7,220 bases of DNA, taken from positions 1 through 7,220 of the forward strand of contig DQZA01000192.1 of the NCBI GenBank assembly GCA_011042035.1, read 5' to 3'. This document shows positions 1-4,486 of this stretch, piece by piece. The translations under genes and the position numbers were made by a program. The notes under the pieces are model-generated. The model ran no database searches. It was not told the origin of the DNA and saw nothing but the letters and a program-made list of their open reading frames with translations. This DNA comes from Desulfobacteraceae bacterium (GTDB taxonomy: Bacteria > Desulfobacterota > DSM-4660 > Desulfatiglandales > Desulfatiglandaceae). Numbering within the stretch: position 1 is the first letter of the stretch; each line of letters begins with the position of its first letter.

Positions 1-86
1 ATAGCAATAAAGATCCACGCATCTGCTTCCCGATCATACCGGACAATAACTATTTCACCCTTCCACCCTCTAATCAGTTGCTCCAT
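1..86 (-). CDS. Unidentified protein, N-terminal fragment (runs off the left edge)
   Basis: An ATG on the minus strand at 86-84 opens a frame that stays open for 28 codons to the window edge. It follows a strong ribosome binding site: GGAGG at 96-92, 5 bases before the start, inside a longer purine run. The visible protein starts MEQLIRGWKGEIVIVRYD and continues through EADAWIFIA, a pattern of beta-strand-like hydrophobic stretches with a Tyr-Asp turn and a Trp. This loosely recalls small HicB/DUF1902-type folds, but 28 residues are too few to assign a family and I do not claim one. The gene is divergent from the MATE transporter gene and shares the intergenic region 87-412 with it. The perfect dyad at 143-159 lies in its likely promoter zone. 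The call rests on the strong ribosome binding site and the open frame. Confidence 0.6.
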   Translation of the reverse strand, partial: MEQLIRGWKGEIVIVRYDREADAWIFIA

Positions 87-142
87 ATTTTCCTCCCCTC
101 CTGCCAGAGTTTCTTGACCACCCGCAATTTATTATGTGCGCA

Positions 143-159
143 ATTTCTTTGCAAGAAAT
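143..159. promoter_or_regulatory. 17-bp perfect dyad, possible operator
   Basis: The sequence ATTTCTT-TGC-AAGAAAT has perfect 7-base arms around a 3-base centre. It lies 57-73 bases upstream of the start codon of the leftward gene at 86. On the minus strand it sits just before an A/T-rich -10-like element (CATAAT/TAATAA, roughly 128-136), so a repressor bound here would cover the likely -35 area. No T-tract follows, so it is not a terminator. The operator role is inferred from symmetry and position; no known regulator consensus was recognised. Confidence 0.35.
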
Positions 160-228
160 ACCGATGATTAGATCGTAAATCCAAGGAACTCAGAGACGCA
201 ATTTGACCCTGACATCGTTCCAGTCTCC

Positions 229-245
229 GTTGAGATAACCTCAAC
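229..245. promoter_or_regulatory. 17-bp perfect dyad, possible operator
   Basis: GTTGAG-ATAAC-CTCAAC has perfect 6-base arms around a 5-base centre. Its centre is about 86 bp from that of the dyad at 143-159, and it ends about 60 bp upstream of the promoter at 306-334. No T-tract follows it. It could be a regulator site for the transporter gene or a hairpin in a transcript. Function is inferred from symmetry and position only. Confidence 0.3.
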
Positions 246-305
246 TCACTTCCATAGCATGAGGTCTGCCTTGTTTAAAGCAGCGATTTGAATCCTCCAA
301 AGAAT

Positions 306-334
306 TTGACAACGACTCGCAGAGCCGTTATTCT
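306..334 (+). promoter_or_regulatory. Sigma-70-type promoter for the MATE transporter gene
   Basis: A perfect -35 hexamer TTGACA (306-311) is followed after exactly 17 bases by TATTCT (329-334), which matches the -10 consensus at 4 of 6 positions, including the key first two and last bases. Transcription would start near 341 and give a leader of about 70 bases before the ATG at 413. It is the best-matching promoter in this intergenic region and points at the transporter gene. Confidence 0.55.
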
Positions 335-341
335 GATCAAC

Positions 342-375
342 ACCCCAAAGGCTATCCGAGTCTTTGGGGTTTTTT
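342..375 (+). terminator. Rho-independent-terminator-like hairpin in the MATE leader
   Basis: The arms ACCCCAAAG (342-350) and CTTTGGGGT (362-370) pair perfectly around an 11-base loop and are followed by a run of T (370-375), the standard form of an intrinsic terminator. No rightward gene lies upstream in the visible 341 bases. It therefore either ends an unannotated transcript from 87-341, blocks read-through, or acts as an attenuator or 5' hairpin of the transporter mRNA. A second GGGG at 376-379 gives the left arm an alternative partner (372-379). Confidence 0.6.
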
Positions 376-412
376 GGGGCAAATTCGCGCTGGAGGTCTG
401 TTGCGAAGGCGA

Positions 413-1843
413 ATGAAAGACTGGTGGAAGCGAAAAAACGGATATCGGGATGTCCTGAGTGTCAGTCTCCCTCTGGTGGCTTCCATGGGAGCCATCACCC
501 TAATGCAGTTCACTGATCGGGTATTTCTTGCCCATTACTCCATTGAAGCCATAAGCGCGGCACTTCCCGCAGGTATTGCCTCATTTGCGGCAATTTCCTT
601 TTTTATGGGAGTAGCCAACTACGTAAATCCATTTGTGGCACAATATACTGGCGCGGGCATGCATCAGCGTGTAGGCGCCGCCCTGTGGCAGGGAATCTAT
701 TTTTCTCTCATCTCGGCCGCCTTGCTTGCCTGTCTGTATTTTGTTTCCGGATATCTATTCAGACTCATCGGACATGCCCCGCCTGTGCAGGAACTGGAAA
801 CCAAGTATTTTAACATCCTCATCCTTGGAGCTGGCCTGGTAGTTGCTGGTTCTGCCATGTCATGCTTTTACACAGGTAGGGGACTCACATGGACAGTTAT
901 GTTAGTCAACCTGCTCGGTGCTGCTGTGAACATCCCACTGGACTACTGCCTTATAAACGGTATTGGCCCTTTCCCCCGCCTGGGGATAGTGGGAGCAGGG
1001 ATTGCCACACTAACGGCCTATCTCTCAATAGTCCTGACCCTGACGCTCCTGATATTTAGCAAGAAAAACCGGGAAAAGTTTGGGACTTGGCAATACCGCA
1101 GGTTCGACAAAGAGCTTTTCGGCCGACTCATGCGATACGGCGCACCAAGCGGCATCCAGTTCTTCCTTGAAGTTTTTGGCTTCACCTTTTTCATCCAGAT
1201 GTTGGGCCGCCTTGGCGCTACAGAACTTGCGGTCTCAAATATTGTCTTATCCATTGAATCCCTTTCATTCATGCCCATGGTGGGTTTCCATATAGGCACC
1301 GCAACACTTGTTGGCCAGGCCATTGGGCGCAAAAACCCCCATGAAGGAGTGATAGCCACGTCAAGCGCCCTCCACATCACCCTGGTGTACATGGTATTTC
1401 TCTCTATACTTTTTGTGTTTACCCCCGAACCTTTACTCAGGATATTTGCGGCAGGCCAAAACAACAATGACTACGGCCAGATCATGCACCTTGGGGTTAT
1501 CTTGCTCAGATTCGTCGCGGTTTTCTGTCTATTTGATTCCTTGAATCTGGTGTTTTCAGGTGCTATTAAGGGGGCGGGAGACACGCGGTTCATAATGTGG
1601 ACCATAGCCGTACTAAGCCCAGTGGCAATGATGATCCCCAGCTACCTGGCAGTGGAGTACTTTCACGCTGGCATTTACACCATGTGGACAATCCTCACCC
1701 TGTACGTATGTTTACTTGGCCTTGCCTTCATGTTGAGGTATCGGCAGGGCAAATGGAAAAAGATGCGGGTTATTGAGGAGGTGCCGGAGGTAGCCGGGGC
1801 CCCATGGACCCTGGCCTATGAGGCAAGACGGGAACCGAAATGA
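413..1843 (+). CDS. MATE family efflux transporter
   Basis: A multidrug/toxin extrusion type transporter of the inner membrane, 476 residues from the ATG at 413, the usual length for the family. Hydrophobic segments fit the expected 12 transmembrane helices in two homologous halves. Family-like features (numbered from this ATG) are FTDRVFLAHYS near 33-43 in helix 1, a VNIPLDYCLI stretch near 172-181, the start of the second half at RYGAPSGIQFF near 241, TLVGQAIGRKN near 298-308, and AIKGAGDTRF near 384-393. Family members export cationic drugs or metabolites using a Na+ or H+ gradient; the substrate cannot be told from sequence. The frame is open back to a TTG at 374, but that lies in the T-tract of the hairpin and is unlikely. 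ATG 413 has only a weak AAGG at 406-409. TTG 401, with GGAGG at 392-396, is an alternative start. A promoter at 306-334 precedes the gene. Confidence 0.9.
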   Translation: MKDWWKRKNGYRDVLSVSLPLVASMGAITLMQFTDRVFLAHYSIEAISAALPAGIASFAAISFFMGVANYVNPFVAQYTGAGMHQRVGAALWQGIYFSLISAALLACLYFVSGYLFRLIGHAPPVQELETKYFNILILGAGLVVAGSAMSCFYTGRGLTWTVMLVNLLGAAVNIPLDYCLINGIGPFPRLGIVGAGIATLTAYLSIVLTLTLLIFSKKNREKFGTWQYRRFDKELFGRLMRYGAPSGIQFFLEVFGFTFFIQMLGRLGATELAVSNIVLSIESLSFMPMVGFHIGTATLVGQAIGRKNPHEGVIATSSALHITLVYMVFLSILFVFTPEPLLRIFAAGQNNNDYGQIMHLGVILLRFVAVFCLFDSLNLVFSGAIKGAGDTRFIMWTIAVLSPVAMMIPSYLAVEYFHAGIYTMWTILTLYVCLLGLAFMLRYRQGKWKKMRVIEEVPEVAGAPWTLAYEARREPK

Positions 1844-1877
1844 ATTTGGGAAGTTACGAGCAATGAAAGGGGGTATT

Positions 1878-2078
1878 ATGGCCCAGGAGCCAAATCCCTC
1901 GCACTTGGGCGCTCGGCACATCTCGATTATTTCGTCTTGGATGGATAAGATAACCGAGGTCTATTTAAACGACGGCACACCCATATCCGGCTCCAGCGTG
2001 GCGGCCTATTTCAGGGGCAAGCTCTTAATTGGATCCGTATTTGATCCCAAGTTCCTTGTCTGCTCAACCCTTGAGTAA
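1878..2078 (+). pseudogene. Chimeric remnant: inverted DUF2284 piece fused to a paraoxonase-like C-terminus
   Basis: A 66-codon frame starts at ATG 1878, after AAAGGGGG at 1866-1873, 34 bases past the transporter stop. Codons 5-25 come from the 64-bp inverted copy of the DUF2284 gene (1889-1952), read on its noncoding strand, so they are not a natural protein segment. From codon 26 (base 1953) the translation reads TEVYLNDG, then SGSSVAA, then GKLLIGSVFDPKFLVC. This closely follows the C-terminal end of paraoxonase/arylesterase-type six-bladed beta-propellers; human PON1 has VTQVYAENG, GSTVASV and GKLLIGTVF in the same order. Only about 40 of the ~350 residues expected of that family remain. 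The catalytic and calcium sites, which lie earlier in such proteins, are absent, so enzyme activity is not expected. The frame happens to stay open and could be translated as a short peptide, but I regard it as a relic. Confidence 0.65.
1889..1952 (+). repeat. 64-bp perfect inverted repeat, left arm
   Basis: These 64 bases are identical to the reverse complement of 3824-3887. This arm is the displaced copy: on the minus strand it encodes the MCRAPKCEGFG segment proper to DUF2284 proteins, but the rest of such a gene is missing around it. It ends exactly at the junction with the paraoxonase-like fragment at 1953. The spacer between the arms is 1871 bp. Confidence 0.95.
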
Positions 2079-2135
2079 TGGCTACAAGGCGCCTTCCCGG
2101 CCTCTTGAAAAAGGACCTACATCCGTAATACCCCA

Positions 2136-2786
2136 CTACCTACTGCCCCAGAGTTCTTCCAACCTCCGGATTCTAGCTATGAGGTCGTTGACCGTAAAGC
2201 CTTGTGCCCGCAGTGCATAATAATCAATTGAAAAATGAGCATATTTCTCGTATAGCATCCTCCGCGACTTGAAGAGCTTAGGGTAACAACGAGCAAGCGC
2301 CTCCTTGTGAGACTCACCTGGCCTCTGCTGGAAAAAATCCCTCCAGACCATGGGATGGGGATGGTTAATGTAAGCCTGCAGAAGACTCTCCTGGACATCG
2401 TCCGGCGTAGAAATGAGTACCAGTCTTACCCTCTTTCTCACTTCCTGCAGTAAGCCATCGTCGATGTATATAAAACTGCCGGTCGTATCAATAACCACAT
2501 CTTGATCACTATGCAACTCAGTGCCAGAGATAAGCCCTATAATTTCTTCCATAACCTCGCGCTCACACTCCATGTAATGGGCTTCCCGTTTCTTGTAACC
2601 GGGATCATAGGGAAATCCCATCCAGCCGGCCACGTTCCCTTCTTCATAGCCTGCATCCTTCATTTCAGAGGAAAGCCTTTCTGCAATCAACTCATCACAG
2701 CAAAACCTGATAAATCCAGCCTTCTCCAATTTCTCAGACCAAAAACTCTTCCCTGACCCGGCCATCCCCATAAGCGCGATTCGCAT
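2136..2786 (-). CDS. P-loop kinase, shikimate-kinase-like, function unknown
   Basis: A cytoplasmic nucleotide-binding protein of 216 residues. It opens MRIALMGMAGSGKSFW, with the Walker A motif at residues 7-14 (K13 and S14 bind phosphate). CCDELIAERL (29-38) places an acidic residue where shikimate kinases bind Mg and substrate. DVVIDTTGSFIY (96-107) aligns with the strand before their Gly-rich substrate motif. SRRMLYEKYAHFSID (174-188) matches the RxxLYxExA lid/adenine region of that fold. The shikimate-binding GGG motif is replaced by TTGS, and the protein is longer than the usual ~170-180 residues. Shikimate phosphorylation is therefore doubtful, and the substrate is unknown. The start at 2786 has only a weak, distant AAGG. 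A TATAAT at 2822-2817 may be its -10 element. It is divergent from the LysM gene and convergent with the remnant on its left. Confidence 0.8.
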   Translation of the reverse strand: MRIALMGMAGSGKSFWSEKLEKAGFIRFCCDELIAERLSSEMKDAGYEEGNVAGWMGFPYDPGYKKREAHYMECEREVMEEIIGLISGTELHSDQDVVIDTTGSFIYIDDGLLQEVRKRVRLVLISTPDDVQESLLQAYINHPHPMVWRDFFQQRPGESHKEALARCYPKLFKSRRMLYEKYAHFSIDYYALRAQGFTVNDLIARIRRLEELWGSR

Positions 2787-2874
2787 GTTTCATATCTGCC
2801 TTTCTATCTTTTTGAAATTATAATTTAACTAACCAAACCCGAATTAGCAACTTCCTGTGTTCTTGGATATATTT

Positions 2875-2939
2875 TCACTTGACACAACCCCGCCTACGAT
2901 GCATTTATGAAGTGGAAAAGGCGCGGTCACTTTTGACAC
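2875..2939 (+). promoter_or_regulatory. LysM-gene upstream region with two TTGACA-containing boxes
   Basis: TCACTTGACAC (2875-2885) and TCACTTTTGACAC (2927-2939) form an imperfect direct repeat about 52 bp apart. The first carries a perfect -35 hexamer (TTGACA, 2879-2884), but the -10 candidates at the right distance are poor (CATTTA at 2902-2907, or ATTTAT one base later). The second lies too close to the start codon to serve as its -35. A promoter for the LysM gene in this area is likely because the neighbour is divergent, but its exact position is uncertain. Confidence 0.35.
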
Positions 2940-2958
2940 CCCCTTGGGAGGTACCACA

Positions 2959-3561
2959 ATGGACGAGCCCAAACATGAAGAAGTTCAAGAACTAATGGAA
3001 GACGTAGCCAAAGAGATAGGCTACGAGTGGAACGATGGTGATAAGCCTCGACGCCGGCAAAGCAGTGATAAAGGGTCACCAAAGCGATCATGGACGCCCG
3101 TTTTTTTCATTATTGCAGCCATTATAGCCCTTTCATTGATCATTCAATGGGCCGCCAAGTCAAGAACAAGTGGGCAGTACAACGAACTGAAATCCAAGCT
3201 GGAGGCCATTGAAAACCGCCTTGCCTTAGTTGAACAAAAGCTTCAGGCGCCATCAAATATAGCCTCCAAAGTCAGTAATTTAGAAAGTCAGGTGGGTGGG
3301 CTGGAGACCAGTATTGGTGCCTTATCGGCCCGACTGGACAAACTGACAGAGAGGCGGAAAAAATCCGCTGGCAAGGCCAGAAGCAAAGCAACAATACCAA
3401 GGAACAGTGGTAAAAAAATCTACAGGGTGCGAAAAGGGGATACCCTCTATGGTGTAGCCAAGAAATACGGAATAAAGGTTGCAAGCCTGTGCAAGGCAAA
3501 TGGGCTAACACTTAAATCGGTATTGCATCCCGGGCAAAAACTTGTCATCCCCGCCAAATAG
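2959..3561 (+). CDS. Membrane-anchored coiled-coil protein with C-terminal LysM domain
   Basis: A 200-residue protein starting at ATG 2959, placed by GGGAGG at 2946-2951 with a 7-base spacer; the upstream in-frame TTG at 2944 overlaps that site and is rejected. Order of parts: a charged N-terminus (1-44) ending in a basic stretch; one transmembrane segment (about 45-64, WTPVFFIIAAIIALSLIIQW); a predicted coiled coil with heptad-like leucines (about 72-131); a basic linker (132-152); and a LysM domain (about 154-198, IYRVRKGDTLYGVAKKYGI through LHPGQKLVIP). There is no cleavable signal peptide. Basic residues before the membrane segment imply a cytoplasmic N-terminus and a periplasmic LysM, which binds peptidoglycan glycans in this family. 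It probably links the inner membrane to the wall. No catalytic domain is visible, so a scaffold or adaptor role is inferred. It appears to be transcribed alone. Confidence 0.85.
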   Translation: MDEPKHEEVQELMEDVAKEIGYEWNDGDKPRRRQSSDKGSPKRSWTPVFFIIAAIIALSLIIQWAAKSRTSGQYNELKSKLEAIENRLALVEQKLQAPSNIASKVSNLESQVGGLETSIGALSARLDKLTERRKKSAGKARSKATIPRNSGKKIYRVRKGDTLYGVAKKYGIKVASLCKANGLTLKSVLHPGQKLVIPAK

Positions 3562-3685
3562 CCAAACCTGGTCGCCCTGTTTCATGCCTCTTCTCATGCA
3601 CGCCAAACGAACCACACTGTACTACCAACCACCATGCATTTCCATGCCCAGGCCTCTTTTTCTGCGAAAAGGGACGTTTTGATGT

Positions 3686-3693
3686 GCTATAAT
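3686..3693 (+). promoter_or_regulatory. Extended -10 promoter for the DUF2284 gene
   Basis: A consensus TATAAT at 3688-3693 is preceded by GC inside TGTGC, giving the extended -10 form TGnTATAAT (TG at 3685-3686). The -35 region near 3663-3670 is a poor match, as is usual for extended -10 promoters. Transcription would begin near 3700 and give a leader of only about 16 bases before ATG 3717. Confidence 0.55.
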
Positions 3694-3716
3694 CCTTAAC
3701 AGGAAACTCCAGAGAA

Positions 3717-4328
3717 ATGAGCAATAGGCGAAAAAGATTGCTTCCATATGCCTCACCTTTTGTTATGTTGATACGCAAAGCCATATCCTTGGGAGCCAGT
3801 GAGGCACTGCTAATCTCTACGGATATCTTATCCATCCAAGACGAAATAATCGAGATGTGCCGAGCGCCCAAGTGCGAGGGATTTGGCCAGTGCGCCAATT
3901 GTCCCCCTCATGTTATGGGGCCCGCTGAGGCCCGAAAATGGATCAAAAATTTCTCAGAAGCATTGTTGGTAAAGCAGGACCTGCCTCCCAGCGACCTGTT
4001 TGGGCCAAATGAAATGGAACGGTTTCAAAGAATGTTTACACTGGTCACTTCCCTCGAAAAGATTGCAAGGAACAGAGGATTCGAGCAGGCAACCGGCCTT
4101 GGTGCCGGGTCATGTAAGCCCGTATTCTGTCCCGAGGATGTTTGTTCCGTGCTCCAGGGCAAGGCATGTCGGCTCCCCCACCTTGCAAGGCCCTCCCTAG
4201 AGGCCCTGGGGATAAATGTTTTTGAATTGGCCAAGTCTGTGGGTTGGCCCATGAATAAGATACTGAGAGAGACTGACCCGCGGACTGTTTCCTCTGCAGC
4301 CTTGATAGGAATGGTATTGCTTTGTTAG
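3717..4328 (+). CDS. DUF2284 family predicted metal-binding protein
   Basis: A cysteine-rich cytoplasmic protein of 203 residues, matching the usual length and layout of DUF2284. The N-terminal half carries CRAPKCEGFGQCANCPPH (48-65, Cys 48, 53, 59, 62). The C-terminal half carries GSCKPVFCPEDVC (131-143, Cys 133, 138, 143), then CRLPHLARPSLEALGINV (151-168). Such spacing suits an iron-sulfur cluster or another metal, but the biochemical role of the family is not established. The start at 3717 has a weak ribosome binding site (AGGA at 3701-3704 is far, AGAG at 3711-3714 is close). An extended -10 promoter 24 bases upstream supports it as a single unit. Bases 3824-3887 are repeated in inverted form at 1889-1952. 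Because this copy lies in a complete reading frame with all the expected cysteines, it is the source copy. The gene is convergent with the response regulator gene. Confidence 0.88.
   Translation: MSNRRKRLLPYASPFVMLIRKAISLGASEALLISTDILSIQDEIIEMCRAPKCEGFGQCANCPPHVMGPAEARKWIKNFSEALLVKQDLPPSDLFGPNEMERFQRMFTLVTSLEKIARNRGFEQATGLGAGSCKPVFCPEDVCSVLQGKACRLPHLARPSLEALGINVFELAKSVGWPMNKILRETDPRTVSSAALIGMVLLC
3824..3887 (-). repeat. 64-bp perfect inverted repeat, right arm (within the DUF2284 gene)
   Basis: The reverse complement is identical over 64 bases to 1889-1952. Here the segment encodes the natural DUF2284 residues from about Ile38 to Gly57, including the first two conserved cysteines. Outside the arms the two loci diverge at once on the 3823 side, apart from a short CCG match. 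Confidence 0.95.
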
Positions 4329-4486
4329 CCTGCAAGCTAAGCTCCGTGTTAGGCATATCTGAAGTTCGAAAAATAACTTTTTGTGCCCACATGTCCTGTT
4401 AGCTCATCCGAGCCGCATGAGACAAAGAAAACAGCCAGCATTGCCGACGCTTGGGCAGAAGCCAGAGACCTTTCCATCTAAAATCA
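4329..4486. other. Convergent intergenic spacer without a clear element
   Basis: This 158-base stretch separates the ends of the DUF2284 and response regulator genes. It holds only weak stems: TTAGC/GCTAA at 4325-4340, AAGTT/AACTT at 4362-4379 followed by three T, and CTCAT/ATGAG near 4402-4421. None has both a strong stem and a T-tract, so no terminator is called, although convergent genes would be expected to need one. Confidence 0.5.

Noticed and set aside
281..298. tRNA T-arm-like string near GATTTGAATCC
   Set aside because: No acceptor, D or anticodon stems can be drawn around it, so no tRNA gene or relic is supported.
374..412. Upstream extension of the MATE gene to TTG at 374
   Set aside because: This TTG is part of the terminator T-tract and has no ribosome binding site. 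The extra residues lie before the first membrane helix and are not typical of the family.
1712..1921. A minus-strand frame beginning MCRAPKCEGFG
   Set aside because: Only the first 11 or so residues match DUF2284. The rest runs antisense through the end of the MATE gene and lacks the remaining cysteines.
2086..2095. AAGGCGCCTT palindrome between the converging remnant and kinase genes
   Set aside because: A 10-bp palindrome with no loop and no T-tract is not a terminator, and a single short palindrome is expected by chance.
2907..2936. A nine-residue leader-peptide-like frame (ATG to TGA) before the LysM gene
   Set aside because: It has no ribosome binding site, no run of regulatory codons and no attenuator stem after it.
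3654..3673. Hairpin after the LysM gene (CTCTTTTTC/GAAAAGGG around TGC) as a terminator
   Set aside because: The stem is mostly A-T with G-T wobbles, the loop is 3 bases and no T-tract follows directly. It overlaps the promoter region of the next gene.
1889..3887. The inverted repeats as ends of a transposon or an integron-like unit
   Set aside because: No transposase or recombinase lies between the arms, no target-site duplication is evident, and the right arm is ordinary coding sequence of a conserved gene.
3545..3898. A 117-codon minus-strand frame over the start of the DUF2284 gene, sharing a protein segment with the frame at 1878-2078
   Set aside because: The shared segment is the antisense translation of the 64-bp repeat. 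The sense strand encodes a complete, family-typical DUF2284 protein, so the minus frame is a shadow.
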